A stretch of DNA of 64,000 nt from Rummeliibacillus stabekisii (GTDB lineage Bacteria; Bacillota; Bacilli; Bacillales_A; Planococcaceae): contig NZ_BJVD01000008.1 in the NCBI RefSeq assembly GCF_007988965.1, positions 62,001 through 126,000 of the forward strand. The letters run 5' to 3'. The notes beneath the pieces were generated by a model, which was given only the letters and a program-made list of their open reading frames with translations, had not been told where the DNA came from and ran no database searches. Within the stretch, counting starts at the first letter, position 1. Each line of letters opens with the position of its first letter. Shown here piece by piece: positions 53,367 to 61,555 of this stretch. A program made the position numbers and the translations under genes.

Positions 53367-53685
53367 ACTTCTTCCCCCTGTCTCCCCTTGATGAATAGCC
53401 ACTCATTTTGGCTACTAAAAATATAATCGAATTATGTCGCATACGCAATATATTTTTGCAATATTATTAATCTTTACTACTAACAGATTTTAATTACCCC
53501 TCGGTGTACGCTTGAAAACCACTTACCCTTGTTTTTTCCTTCTTTAAAAGCGGATATAATATTACCCCTAATGCTATTAACAATGAATACATAGAATATA
53601 GAAACCATTTGTTTTTTATATCTTTCATGGCCAATGGCGATGTGATAAAGTTAATACCAAATTAGTAGAGACGGAGGTTCCTATA
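53367..53685. other. Divergent promoter region
   Basis: About 320 bp between the AAT permease (minus) and the 54-residue protein (plus). AT-rich; no hairpin or gene recognised. GATAAAGTTAATACCAAATTAG before 53676 may include the plus-strand promoter, but no box is convincing. Confidence 0.45.
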
Positions 53686-53850
53686 ATGAAGGATTTCCAT
53701 TGCTGTGCAACATGTCAGCATTTCAAAGCGGAGAGAGTAGCAGAAGGAATGAAATATTATTGCTCAAGGCTTGGTTATGAAACCAAACCAGCATATAAAT
53801 TTGATTGCTGGGATCCAAAGGAACATATTATTAAATTAATGAATAAGTAA
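53686..53850 (+). CDS. 54-residue Cys-rich small protein
   Basis: Short gene: MKDFHCCATCQHFKAERVAE leads into GMKYYCSRLGYETKPAYKFD and ends CWDPKEHIIKLMNK. Cys at 6, 7, 10, 26 and 41 (C-C-x2-C ... C ... C-W) look like a small zinc ribbon or treble-clef metal site. GGAGG stands 8 nt before the ATG, codon use is ordinary, and the frame ends at TAA 53850. I recall similar short proteins in Bacillaceae annotated only as hypothetical. Followed by a promoter, leader ORF and rsgA; a separate transcript is likely. Function unknown. Confidence 0.82.
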   Translation: MKDFHCCATCQHFKAERVAEGMKYYCSRLGYETKPAYKFDCWDPKEHIIKLMNK

Positions 53851-53893
53851 TACAAATATTTTTCTAAACATTTTAAATAATTTATATTTTATG

Positions 53894-53922
53894 TTGACGT
53901 TATTCGTTTTTCCTGTTATCTT
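53894..53922 (+). promoter_or_regulatory. Sigma-A promoter of the rsgA leader
   Basis: TTGACG (53894-53899), 17-bp spacer, TATCTT (53917-53922) with an upstream TGT extension. Transcription would start near 53929, giving a ~185-nt leader before rsgA that includes the 22-codon ORF and terminator. Confidence 0.65.
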
Positions 53923-53953
53923 AGAGATAACTTACAGAAGGAAGGTGATTTAT

Positions 53954-54022
53954 ATGGTAACGATGAATAAGGCTATTGCACAAATGAACGGGACCATATA
54001 TTCACCTGCCATGCCAATATAA
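53954..54022 (+). CDS. Candidate 22-residue leader peptide upstream of rsgA
   Basis: Short frame reading MVTMNKAIAQMNGTIYSP then AMPI and TAA. A strong ribosome site AAGGAAGGTG (53938-53947) sits 6 nt before the ATG, stronger than chance. The last codons GCC-ATG-CCA lie in a segment able to pair with downstream sequence (54027-54032 or 54056-54061). The layout, promoter then short ORF then alternative hairpins then terminator then gene, is that of translation-dependent attenuators before ribosome-protection and drug-resistance genes. Peptide expression is inferred only. Confidence 0.6.
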   Translation: MVTMNKAIAQMNGTIYSPAMPI

Positions 54023-54053
54023 ATTAGGCATGTTTATTCTGTTATGCGCGGTG

Positions 54054-54091
54054 AAGCATGGTTTCCGTTCTCGGACCATGCTTTTTATTTT
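54054..54091 (+). terminator. Terminator in the rsgA leader (attenuator)
   Basis: 9-bp stem AAGCATGGT / ACCATGCTT (54054-54062, 54075-54083), 12-nt loop, then TTTTATTTTG. Only ten bases separate the U-tract from the rsgA AGGAGG. Competing segments CCATGCC (54009-54015) and GGCATG (54027-54032) can pair with each other or with the stem arms. Confidence 0.75.
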
Positions 54092-54114
54092 GCAAATAAC
54101 AGGAGGAATATGCT

Positions 54115-55152
54115 TTGAATCAATTAAACGAATACGGTTGGAATAATATACGACAAGATGAATGGAAAAACAATTTTGAAACGGCGGAACGTCATTATGT
54201 TCCAGGCCGTGTAACATTAGAACATAAACGGATGTATAGAGTGGTCACAGCAGAAGGAGAATGGCTATCCACCTGTTCAGGCAGCTTTACACATGCTGCA
54301 GCTGAACGGCGGGATTTCCCAGCAGTCGGTGACTGGGTTGCTGTGGAACAGATGCCAGGCGAGGAAAAAGGCATCATCCATTCCCTTTTGCCGAGGACTT
54401 CTCTCTTCTCTCGGAAGGTTGCAGGAATGGCAATCACCGAACAGATTATTGCCGTCAACGTAGATATCGTGTTTCTTGTTACTTCTATGAATGATGATTT
54501 TAATGCACGACGTTTAGAGCGATATTTAGTGGCTGCCTACGATTCTGGCGCATTGCCGGTTGTCGTTTTAACTAAGAAGGATGTCTGTGACCATCCTGAG
54601 GATTATATAGATCAAGCAAAACAAGTGGCTATTGGCGCGGATGTCGTCGCTGTTAGCTCAAAGACAGGCGAAGGTATTGATACGCTTTCTGATATGCTAC
54701 AAAACGGTAAAACAGCCGCTCTTCTGGGATCTTCTGGCGTAGGCAAATCATCGCTTATCAATGCTCTTTGCGGAGAGGCCCGGATGGCGGTCCAAGACAT
54801 CCGCGAAGATGATGCGAAAGGACGCCATACGACTACACATCGCGAATTGATTAAAATGCCAGCTGGCGGTATCTTAATTGATACGCCAGGAATGCGAGAA
54901 TTTCAGCTTTGGAATGAAAACGATAGTGTAGACTCTGGTTTTAAAGATATTGAGTCGCTTGCAAACCAGTGTCAATTCCGTAACTGCAATCACCATTCCG
55001 AGCCGGGATGTGCCATTCAAAAAGCACTCGATGAGGGTGTTTTAGAGAAACAGCGTTATGCGAACTACTTAAAACTCCAAAAAGAATTGGCATATCTCGA
55101 ACGCAAGGCAAATCAAAAAACACAACAAGGCAAAAGAAAAACTCGCAAGTAA
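54115..55152 (+). CDS. rsgA: RsgA-type circularly permuted GTPase, long form
   Basis: 345-residue ribosome small-subunit GTPase. OB-fold N domain (~25-95), then the permuted G domain: G4 TKKD 153-156, G5 SSKTG 181-185, G1 GSSGVGKSS 205-213, switch region GRHTTTHRE with conserved Thr, G3 DTPG 256-259; zinc knuckle Cys286, Cys291, His293, Cys299. The YloQ/RsgA of B. subtilis is ~298 residues and sits by prkC-prpC; this longer protein has ~40 extra N-terminal residues and no such neighbours, so it is likely a second paralogue. TTG start, AGGAGG at 8 nt. A leader ORF and attenuator precede it. Confidence 0.92.
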   Translation: MNQLNEYGWNNIRQDEWKNNFETAERHYVPGRVTLEHKRMYRVVTAEGEWLSTCSGSFTHAAAERRDFPAVGDWVAVEQMPGEEKGIIHSLLPRTSLFSRKVAGMAITEQIIAVNVDIVFLVTSMNDDFNARRLERYLVAAYDSGALPVVVLTKKDVCDHPEDYIDQAKQVAIGADVVAVSSKTGEGIDTLSDMLQNGKTAALLGSSGVGKSSLINALCGEARMAVQDIREDDAKGRHTTTHRELIKMPAGGILIDTPGMREFQLWNENDSVDSGFKDIESLANQCQFRNCNHHSEPGCAIQKALDEGVLEKQRYANYLKLQKELAYLERKANQKTQQGKRKTRK

Positions 55153-55186
55153 CTGCGATGCAGACTATATAATAAATGCCACCCAT

Positions 55187-55231
55187 ACAGACAGAGAAGA
55201 CTAACTGTGTTTTCTCTGTCTGTATTTTTTT
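55187..55231 (+). terminator. Terminator after rsgA
   Basis: ACAGACAGAGAA / TTCTCTGTCTGT (55187-55198, 55212-55223) then ATTTTTTTG. Confidence 0.85.
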
Positions 55232-55246
55232 GTGTTTAACATATAA

Positions 55247-55288
55247 AAGAAGGACCCTTTGCTATAGACATGCAAAAAGATCCTTCTT
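55247..55288 (-). terminator. Terminator after the kynurenine operon
   Basis: Minus-strand arms AGAAGGATCTTTTTGCA / GCAAAGGGTCCTTCT (55288-55247, small mismatches) followed by TTTTATAT; 15 bp past the kynB stop. Confidence 0.75.
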
Positions 55289-55302
55289 ATTTTAAATACT
55301 CA

Positions 55303-55932
55303 CTACAGACGCTTCACTACTGCGCGGACTGGGCTCCCATCTGCTTCTGCTAGGAAAAGTGGTAATGCAGCCAGCTCATAATCTCCTGGTTCAATTTGGT
55401 CTAACACCAAGCCCTCTAGTATGTGAATACCATGTTTTGTTAATTCATGGTGAGATAACAGCTCTTTGCTATCAATCGGATCCACGGACGGCAAATCTAG
55501 GCCTAGCAAACGAATTCCTTTATCCCCCAAATAAGAAGCAAGCTCCGGCTCAATTTTTGGAATCGCTGTAGGAAAAACGCTTCGATCCGGCCATACATCC
55601 GTGCGAATCAATAAACGGCTGACTCCTTCTAAATCTACACCAGCGAGTGCTTCTACCCCAATAGAAGAAGGTACCGGCAAATGAATGATACGGGCTTTCC
55701 CAATGTACACGTTCACATCAAGATCTGAGACTTTCTTTCCATCATTATCAAAATGGAATGGTGCATCAATATGTGTACCTGTATGAATGCTCATTGTAAT
55801 ACGGCCAACATTGACTGATCCGCTTTCTTCTTTGCTCCAATTCACCTCATACGTAAATGGCGTATCACCTGGCCAAACTGCCGTCTGTTGATTTAGTGGC
55901 AATGAGATATCAATCCACGAATCCATGTTCAT
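55303..55932 (-). CDS. kynB: Kynurenine formamidase
   Basis: Metal-dependent arylformamidase of the cyclase family converting N-formylkynurenine to kynurenine and formate. 209 residues, full length. WIDISLPLNQQTAVWPGDTPF and SIHTGTHIDAPFHF carry the metal ligands His50, His54, Asp56 with His60; SVDPIDSKELLSHHELTKHGIHILEGLVL and the ending DGSPVRAVVKRL are family marks. Two ATGs, at 55932 and two codons later, share GAGGAGG; either is possible. Last gene of the kyn operon, 56 bp after kynA. Confidence 0.95.
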   Translation of the reverse strand: MNMDSWIDISLPLNQQTAVWPGDTPFTYEVNWSKEESGSVNVGRITMSIHTGTHIDAPFHFDNDGKKVSDLDVNVYIGKARIIHLPVPSSIGVEALAGVDLEGVSRLLIRTDVWPDRSVFPTAIPKIEPELASYLGDKGIRLLGLDLPSVDPIDSKELLSHHELTKHGIHILEGLVLDQIEPGDYELAALPLFLAEADGSPVRAVVKRL

Positions 55933-55988
55933 TTTCCCTCCTCATTCTCTTGTTCACTGTTTCTGCATAAAAAGCTCCTTAAAATACC

Positions 55989-56828
55989 TTACAGCTTTGT
56001 GCGTAAACTCAGTAGCTCAGGGAAGAATTGGTGATCCAATACCTTTTTTAAATAATTGACGCCGGATGAACCGCCTGTTCCCATTTTGTGACCGATGATT
56101 CGTTCAACAGTTGTCATATGGTTGAAACGCCAAAGCTGCTGCTGATTGCCGATATCCACCAGCTTCTCTGCCAATTCATATAAATCCCAGTACTGATCTG
56201 TATTGCGGTATACTGTCAGCCATGCTTCTTCTACGCTTTCATTCGGTTCATAATTTTGTGTCCAATCACGATTTAATGCTTTTTCATCCACTTTTAAACC
56301 ATGCTTGGCAAGCGCAGAAATGGCTGCATCATAAATGCTCGGTTCCTTTAAAGACTTCGTCAGCAATGGATAAACCTCCGGCTGATGTTCATAAACTGCA
56401 AGCGTGCGGGCGTTTTTATTTCCAAGTGCGAACTCAATCAAGCGATTTTGGTAGGATTGAAACCCAGAGGAATGCCCCAACTTATCACGGAATTCCATAT
56501 ATTCGGCAGGCGTCAACGTGGAAAGAACACTCCATGATTGAATAAGCTGCTGCTGAATTCTAGAAACGCGCGATAGCATCTTGAAGGATGGTTCTAACTC
56601 GTTCTTTTGAATACACTCAATCGCCGCATGTAGTTCATGCAGAATGAGCTTCATCCAAAGCTCACTCGTTTGGTGAATAATAATAAACAACATTTCATCG
56701 TGGTGGTCTGAAAGCCGATGCTGACCTGTCAAAATTTGATCAAGGCGTAGGTAATCGCCGTATGACATCTCCTTTTCAAAATCCAATTGGATGCCCTTTT
56801 CTAAATTGTTACTCACTGAGTTTTCCAT
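55989..56828 (-). CDS. kynA: Tryptophan 2,3-dioxygenase
   Basis: Heme enzyme opening the tryptophan indole ring to N-formylkynurenine. 279 residues, usual bacterial size. [16 protein letters not shown], then His52 in [13 protein letters not shown] (distal side), [29 protein letters not shown], and [22 protein letters not shown] with the presumed proximal heme ligand His237. Its ATG (GAGGAGG 7 nt upstream) lies inside the permease gene, a 16-bp overlap, so translation is coupled. Confidence 0.97.
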   Translation of the reverse strand: MENSVSNNLEKGIQLDFEKEMSYGDYLRLDQILTGQHRLSDHHDEMLFIIIHQTSELWMKLILHELHAAIECIQKNELEPSFKMLSRVSRIQQQLIQSWSVLSTLTPAEYMEFRDKLGHSSGFQSYQNRLIEFALGNKNARTLAVYEHQPEVYPLLTKSLKEPSIYDAAISALAKHGLKVDEKALNRDWTQNYEPNESVEEAWLTVYRNTDQYWDLYELAEKLVDIGNQQQLWRFNHMTTVERIIGHKMGTGGSSGVNYLKKVLDHQFFPELLSLRTKL

Positions 56829-58219
56829 TCTAAATCCTCCTCGTCGTCTTTCGTGTTCCCTTGCTGTAATGGCGTATTTTCTTTTTTACGGTGGAAAAGA
56901 AAATAGATAACGGTTAAAAAGGCGAGCCATGGAATACCAAATTGAAGCAGTATTTTAAATGACGTAAACCAGGTAGTAATCATTAAGCTGACCAAGAGAA
57001 TGGCTCCTAATGCCGTCAAATATGGAAAGCCGATCATCTTCACAGGCAATTGACGACCGCCTGCTCTCTCCCATTTCTTACGGAAGAATAAGTGCGATAC
57101 AAAAACCATGAACCAAGTAAAAATGGCGCCAAACATGGAAATTCCCATCATGAATGCATAGGATGTCCCTGGGAATAATCCACTAACAACAGCAGCCATG
57201 ATGATACCCATTGCTGAAATCGCAAGAGCATACAACGGTACACCCTTTTTGCTTAACTTACCGAAAACTGCTGGCGCTGATTTTGCCCGAGACAAAGAAA
57301 ATACCATCCTTGTTGACGCGTATAATTGGCTGTTCATCGCAGATAAAGCAGCTGTCAAAATAATAAAGTTCATAATGCCAGATGCACCCGGGATATTCAA
57401 AATCTCCATTACTTTCACGAAGGGACTTTTATCAATGCCAGCACTTTTCCAAGGAACAATCATCAGCATAATCGCTAAGGTGATGACATAAAAAGTGGAA
57501 AGGCGGAATACTGTCGCTTTCAATGCCTTAGGTACAGCCACATCCGGATCCTCCGCTTCTCCTGCAGTAACCGCTATCATTTCTGTTCCTAAAAAGCTAA
57601 ACAAGGAAATAAATACGGCAATCCAGACGCCCTTTAAACCAAATGGTAGGAATCCTCCGCTATCCACAAGGTTTTGCGGTCCTATTGTCGAAGAGCCGCC
57701 AGATGGTCCGAGCAAGATGTACGCCCCCAATAAAATAAAACCGATGATTGCGCTAATTTTAATCATTGAAAACCAGTATTCAAACGTTGCGAATGTATTT
57801 ACGCTCGTTGCATTTACATAAATCAGTACGACACCAAAAAGCAGAATCCAGACCATGCCCGGCACGTGGGGAAACCAGTACTTCATATAAACAGCAATGG
57901 CACTCACTTCTACTCCAACAGCCAGCACATTTGCGATCCAGTAGGAATACCGGACAAGATAGCCTGCGAAAGGATGAATGTATTTTTCCGCAATCAGCCC
58001 AAACGAACCTGATGAAGGATGGGCGACAGTCATTTCAGCTAAGCACCCCATAAGCAACAAAATGATAAACGCGCCCAAAGCATAACTGAGAAGGACGCCG
58101 GGACCTGCCGTACTAATGGCGAGCCCACTCCCAAGGAATAGCCCCGTCCCAATTGCACATCCCATCGCAATCATTGTCAGTTGCCTGGTTTTCAGCTCCC
58201 TCTTTAAACCTTTTTCCAT
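56813..58219 (-). CDS. APC amino-acid permease of the kynurenine operon (tryptophan uptake inferred)
   Basis: 468 residues, 12 TM, amino-acid transporter family: [116 protein letters not shown]. The Gly-rich TM1 and the E-A-E-D-P loop match the family. It lies between kynU and kynA and overlaps the latter, so its likely cargo is tryptophan or kynurenine. Acidic tail ([10 protein letters not shown]). ATG with AAAGGCGG upstream, 80 bp after kynU. Confidence 0.9.
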   Translation of the reverse strand: MEKGLKRELKTRQLTMIAMGCAIGTGLFLGSGLAISTAGPGVLLSYALGAFIILLLMGCLAEMTVAHPSSGSFGLIAEKYIHPFAGYLVRYSYWIANVLAVGVEVSAIAVYMKYWFPHVPGMVWILLFGVVLIYVNATSVNTFATFEYWFSMIKISAIIGFILLGAYILLGPSGGSSTIGPQNLVDSGGFLPFGLKGVWIAVFISLFSFLGTEMIAVTAGEAEDPDVAVPKALKATVFRLSTFYVITLAIMLMIVPWKSAGIDKSPFVKVMEILNIPGASGIMNFIILTAALSAMNSQLYASTRMVFSLSRAKSAPAVFGKLSKKGVPLYALAISAMGIIMAAVVSGLFPGTSYAFMMGISMFGAIFTWFMVFVSHLFFRKKWERAGGRQLPVKMIGFPYLTALGAILLVSLMITTWFTSFKILLQFGIPWLAFLTVIYFLFHRKKENTPLQQGNTKDDEEDLEWKTQ

Positions 58220-58299
58220 ATGAATCCGCCTTTCCTTTACAGGTTAGTCATAACACTGTGGTATTCCTTATTCATTCCAAGATATATAAATCTAACAAT

Positions 58300-59574
58300 C
58301 TATGCAACTGTTTCTCGCTCATTGGTAAACTTCTCATATTGCTTTTCATCCATAATCTCTTTTAAAATCTGCACTACATTCCACACATCCTCGTATGATG
58401 TATAAAGGGCAATCGGTGCAAGGCGAATCACATTCGGAGCACGAAAATCTGGAATAACCCCATGTTCCTTTAGAGATTTGCAAATACGGGCAGCTTCCGG
58501 ATGCTCGAGACAAACATGGCCGCCACGACGGACATCATCACGGAGATTTCCGATTTCAAAACCAAAATCAGCTAGTTCTGCATCAATTAACTCCATGAAG
58601 TATTCATTAATTTCGAGTGATTTCTTTCGAATCTGTTCCATTCCCGCTTCTGCAAACATTTCGAGTGAGCCTAAAAGCGGTGCCATGCTCAATACATGTG
58701 GTGTCCCGATTTGATAGGCGCCGGCAGTGTCTGCAGGAGTAAAGGTATGCAAAAGGTCAAATTGAACATCTTTTCTTGAACCAAACCATCCAGCCAAGCC
58801 AGGCTCTGCACCAAAATGCTTCCGGTTTACATACAAACCGCCCACACCCCCAGGGCCACCATTCAAGTATTTATAGTTACACCAGTAGGCAAAATCCACA
58901 TCCCAGTCACTAAAAGCATGTGGAATCGAGCCAACTGAATGGCAGCCGTCAAAACCAATTAAAATCCCACGTTTATGCGCTTCATCTGTCAACCTTTTCA
59001 TATCCAAAAGTTGACCGCTGCGATACTGCACAGTTGGAAGAATCACTAATGCCACTTCATCGCTCATTGCAGCTATAATATCTTCCTCTTCAATTGTACG
59101 GCCATCCCTGCTTTTCACTTCGATTAAATGATGTTCAGGATCAAAGCCATGAATGCGAAGCTGGCTTTTCAGGGCATATATGTCTGTTGGGAAATTCAGT
59201 TCATCCGCAACAATTTTTGTGCGTTTCCTCTCAGGCTGATAAAAGGTTGCTACTAATTGATGCAGATTGACCGTTGTTGAACCGGTGACAATCACTTCTT
59301 CTGCTCTCGCCCCTACTAGAGGCGCCAGCATTTCTGCTAATCTCTCAGATAGTTCAAACCATGGATGTTGGCCCTGTGTCCATCCGTCGATACCGTATTT
59401 TTTCCAATCATCCACTGACTCGAAAAGCGTACGCTCCGCCCTTTTTGAAAGCAAACCTAAAGAGTTCCCATCCATATAAATGGTACCTGGTTGAAGATAG
59501 AATTCTTCTCGGAATCTTCTTAATGTATCTCTTTCATCTAGTTGTTTCGCGTATTCTAAAGTTGACTTTGTCAT
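58300..59574 (-). CDS. kynU: Kynureninase
   Basis: PLP enzyme splitting kynurenine to anthranilate and alanine. 424 residues. [16 protein letters not shown] near the start, [11 protein letters not shown] (PLP phosphate), [35 protein letters not shown] with the Schiff-base Lys235, and [13 protein letters not shown]. First gene of kynU-permease-kynA-kynB. ATG with GAGGGAGG upstream. The promoter carries TTGACG and TATAGT with an 18-bp spacer inside a likely TetR operator. Anthranilate can re-enter tryptophan synthesis or be used for siderophores or quinolones elsewhere in the genome. Confidence 0.96.
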   Translation of the reverse strand: MTKSTLEYAKQLDERDTLRRFREEFYLQPGTIYMDGNSLGLLSKRAERTLFESVDDWKKYGIDGWTQGQHPWFELSERLAEMLAPLVGARAEEVIVTGSTTVNLHQLVATFYQPERKRTKIVADELNFPTDIYALKSQLRIHGFDPEHHLIEVKSRDGRTIEEEDIIAAMSDEVALVILPTVQYRSGQLLDMKRLTDEAHKRGILIGFDGCHSVGSIPHAFSDWDVDFAYWCNYKYLNGGPGGVGGLYVNRKHFGAEPGLAGWFGSRKDVQFDLLHTFTPADTAGAYQIGTPHVLSMAPLLGSLEMFAEAGMEQIRKKSLEINEYFMELIDAELADFGFEIGNLRDDVRRGGHVCLEHPEAARICKSLKEHGVIPDFRAPNVIRLAPIALYTSYEDVWNVVQILKEIMDEKQYEKFTNERETVA

Positions 59575-59607
59575 TGTAAATCCTCCCTCTTGTCATCTTT
59601 TTAAAAG

Positions 59608-59643
59608 ACTATACCAATAAATATGACATTACGTCAATAATGT
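59608..59643 (-). promoter_or_regulatory. kynU promoter with TetR-type operator around the -35 box
   Basis: Minus strand: TTGACG (59637-59632), 18-bp spacer, TATAGT (59613-59608). The -35 hexamer is exactly the 6-bp centre of the inverted repeat ACATTA-CGTCAA-TAATGT (59626-59643). A bound repressor would cover the -35. The divergent tetR starts 88 bp away. Confidence 0.7.
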
Positions 59644-59730
59644 ATTCTGAAAATTTATACTATTATACATCTTTCCTTTTAAAGTATTTCTTTATATGCT
59701 AATGTGAAAGAATATGAGGAGGCAAAACAG

Positions 59731-60357
59731 ATGACTAACAAAGAAGAGGTGCAAGACAAACGCCATTTACGTTCTATCAAAACAAAACAAAAACTCCTCC
59801 AAGCTGCTCGCGAAATATTTCTAACGGTAGGCTTTCAAAATGCAACTATTTCCCAAATTATTAAAAAAGCAGAGGTCGGCTATGGCACTGCCTACGTCCA
59901 TTTTAGCGGGAAAGAAGAAATTCTCATCGTCTTAATGGATCATGTAATGGAAAAGTTCTATCAAATAGCGGAAGTTTCATTTTCACCCAATTCAAAGGAA
60001 GAAGCACGCGATATTATCCTTTCACAGGCAATGGATTTTTTGAAAATGGCTGAAACGGAACGTAACATGCTGCAATTGTTCGAGCAAGCCATTGGCACTT
60101 CCCCCTCCATTTCAGCAAAGTGGAATGCTATCCGTGAAAAGTTCATCCAACGAATTTCAGAGGATATTGCATACGCTCAAAAATACGGACTAGCCAAAAC
60201 AGAACTCAACCACAAGCTTGTAGCCCGCGGCTGGTTCTATACAAATGAAATGTACCTGTGGGAAATTGTCCGTAATGAACAGCAAGGTACAGTGGAAGAG
60301 ATTGCAAAAACTATCACGGCTGTCTACACAGGAGGACTCTATCAAACGAATGAATAA
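59731..60357 (+). CDS. TetR family regulator, probable kyn repressor
   Basis: 208 residues. N-terminal HTH (~15-62): KTKQKLLQAAREIFLTVGFQNATISQIIKKAEVGYGTAYVHFSGKEEILIVLM; the rest is the helical ligand-binding and dimerisation domain with no named subfamily. Divergent from kynU with an 18-bp dyad in between, so tryptophan, kynurenine or a related aromatic may be the effector. ATG 59731 (MTNKEEV) is chosen: GAGGAGG lies 8 nt ahead; nine codons upstream from a GTG are not used. Confidence 0.88.
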   Translation: MTNKEEVQDKRHLRSIKTKQKLLQAAREIFLTVGFQNATISQIIKKAEVGYGTAYVHFSGKEEILIVLMDHVMEKFYQIAEVSFSPNSKEEARDIILSQAMDFLKMAETERNMLQLFEQAIGTSPSISAKWNAIREKFIQRISEDIAYAQKYGLAKTELNHKLVARGWFYTNEMYLWEIVRNEQQGTVEEIAKTITAVYTGGLYQTNE

Positions 60358-60362
60358 AGAAA

Positions 60363-60396
60363 AGTGTCCCTGCGTAATCAGCACGTCTGGGACACT
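60363..60396. terminator. Terminator between tetR and the hot-dog protein gene
   Basis: AGTGTCCC / GGGACACT (60363-60370, 60389-60396) with an 18-nt loop; on the minus strand it is followed by TTTCTTT, on the plus strand only weakly T-rich. Confidence 0.65.
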
Positions 60397-60407
60397 GGGT
60401 TATCTCA

Positions 60408-60788
60408 TTATTCTGTTAAGATGACGCCAGAAAAGCTGCCACTCAAAACTTGTTTCTCCAACTGATTGGTACAAAGAAAACTCGCCAATATAGCGATTCT
60501 ATTTGCATGATCCGGCTCTGCTTTCTCAATCTTTACCTGACACTGAATCGTATCCTCAGTAAAGACAGGCCTGAAAAACTCAAAGTTCATCGTGCGTGCC
60601 AGTACATTATATTCTCCACCTATTTTTGTGGGCATAGTAGCAGTCAGCAAACCTTGAACAACCACTCTTCCAAGTCCGTCAGGCTGTGTATGATGGTCAC
60701 CCTCATCCATGGATAATGCTGTGAACATCTCTACATCTCTCTTCGTAAAAGTCCGTTCAAAATGGATTATGTCCCCTGTCTTCAACAA
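60408..60788 (-). CDS. MaoC-like hot-dog dehydratase
   Basis: 126 residues, single hot-dog domain of the MaoC/R-specific enoyl-CoA hydratase group: GDIIHFERTFTKRDVEMFTALSMDEGDHHT has the Asp/His pair of the catalytic region (usual DxNPxH is altered to DEGDHH), VVVQGLLTATMPTKIGGE the central helix, FFRPVFTEDTIQCQVKIEKAE the later strands. Catalysis is therefore uncertain. TTG start with AAGGGG 8 nt upstream. The first 7 bp overlap the end of the histidine phosphatase gene, so both are co-translated. Confidence 0.85.
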   Translation of the reverse strand: MLKTGDIIHFERTFTKRDVEMFTALSMDEGDHHTQPDGLGRVVVQGLLTATMPTKIGGEYNVLARTMNFEFFRPVFTEDTIQCQVKIEKAEPDHANRIAILASFLCTNQLEKQVLSGSFSGVILTE

Positions 60789-61405
60789 TGTAATTTCCCC
60801 TTTTTTAGATGCTGCAGACTATTTATAAACTTTACTGCACGTATATCATCCTTTAACTCGAGCAGATGAATTCCTGTATCTCCTGTATGAAATTGAAATT
60901 TCGCCTGAACTGGCAGATTAAGAAAAGCCTCTAGGAAATTTGAAATCAGCCCCCCATGGGATACAATGGCAATCCTTTCCTTCTCCTTAAAATCGTATAT
61001 GATTTGTTGAAATATCTTCTCAGCCCGATAACGTAACTCGATTGCTGATTCCCCATCTTGTATTGGAATATGGGCTGGCCTTCCCCCTGATGGCAATGGA
61101 TATTTTACGGCTGCTTCCTTCCTTAGAAGTCCTGCTAAAACGCCATTATCAAACTCTCTTAATTCATCAAAATAACTAATCTCACAACCAATCGCTTCTT
61201 GTAAAATTTCAGCTGTACGACTGGCTCTTTTCAACGTGCTTGCCAAGATAATGTCCGGTGGAAAATGTTCCTGTACATGACTAGCCATTTTTCGAGCCTG
61301 ATTTTCTCCCAGTTCGGTCAAGTGATAATCAGCTCTTCCTTCGTGCACCTGCAGAATATCCGCCTCTGATTGTCCATGCCTTATGACCAATAATTCCATT
61401 CCCAT
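60782..61405 (-). CDS. Histidine phosphatase family protein
   Basis: ~207 residues of the phosphoglycerate mutase-like superfamily: phosphohistidine motif LLVIRHGQSEAD near the start, LGENQARKMASHV, ASTLKRASRTAEIL with the second Arg, Glu in ELREFDNGVLAGL, and the late VSHGGLISNFL with the second catalytic His. Likely an acid phosphatase of small phospho-metabolites. ATG 61405 follows AAGGGG by 5 nt; ATG 61399 and GTG 61411 are alternatives. Operon with the hot-dog gene; no pathway is suggested. Confidence 0.88.
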   Translation of the reverse strand: MGMELLVIRHGQSEADILQVHEGRADYHLTELGENQARKMASHVQEHFPPDIILASTLKRASRTAEILQEAIGCEISYFDELREFDNGVLAGLLRKEAAVKYPLPSGGRPAHIPIQDGESAIELRYRAEKIFQQIIYDFKEKERIAIVSHGGLISNFLEAFLNLPVQAKFQFHTGDTGIHLLELKDDIRAVKFINSLQHLKKGKLHC

Positions 61406-61555
61406 CCGCACCCCTTACCACTTTACTAATTTTGTTATACACATTAAGTCTAACGTCTATTGATTTTTCAGTCTATTTTAAAATTTTTGTATTTACAATT
61501 TTTATCAGCCGCATTATATTTAGATTAACGAATAATTAGAAAGGCGAATTATATT

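Noticed and set aside
54110-54118. ATG-CTT-TGA just before rsgA
   Set aside because: A two-codon frame; AGGAGG spacing (3 nt) is too short for it and right for the TTG at 54115.
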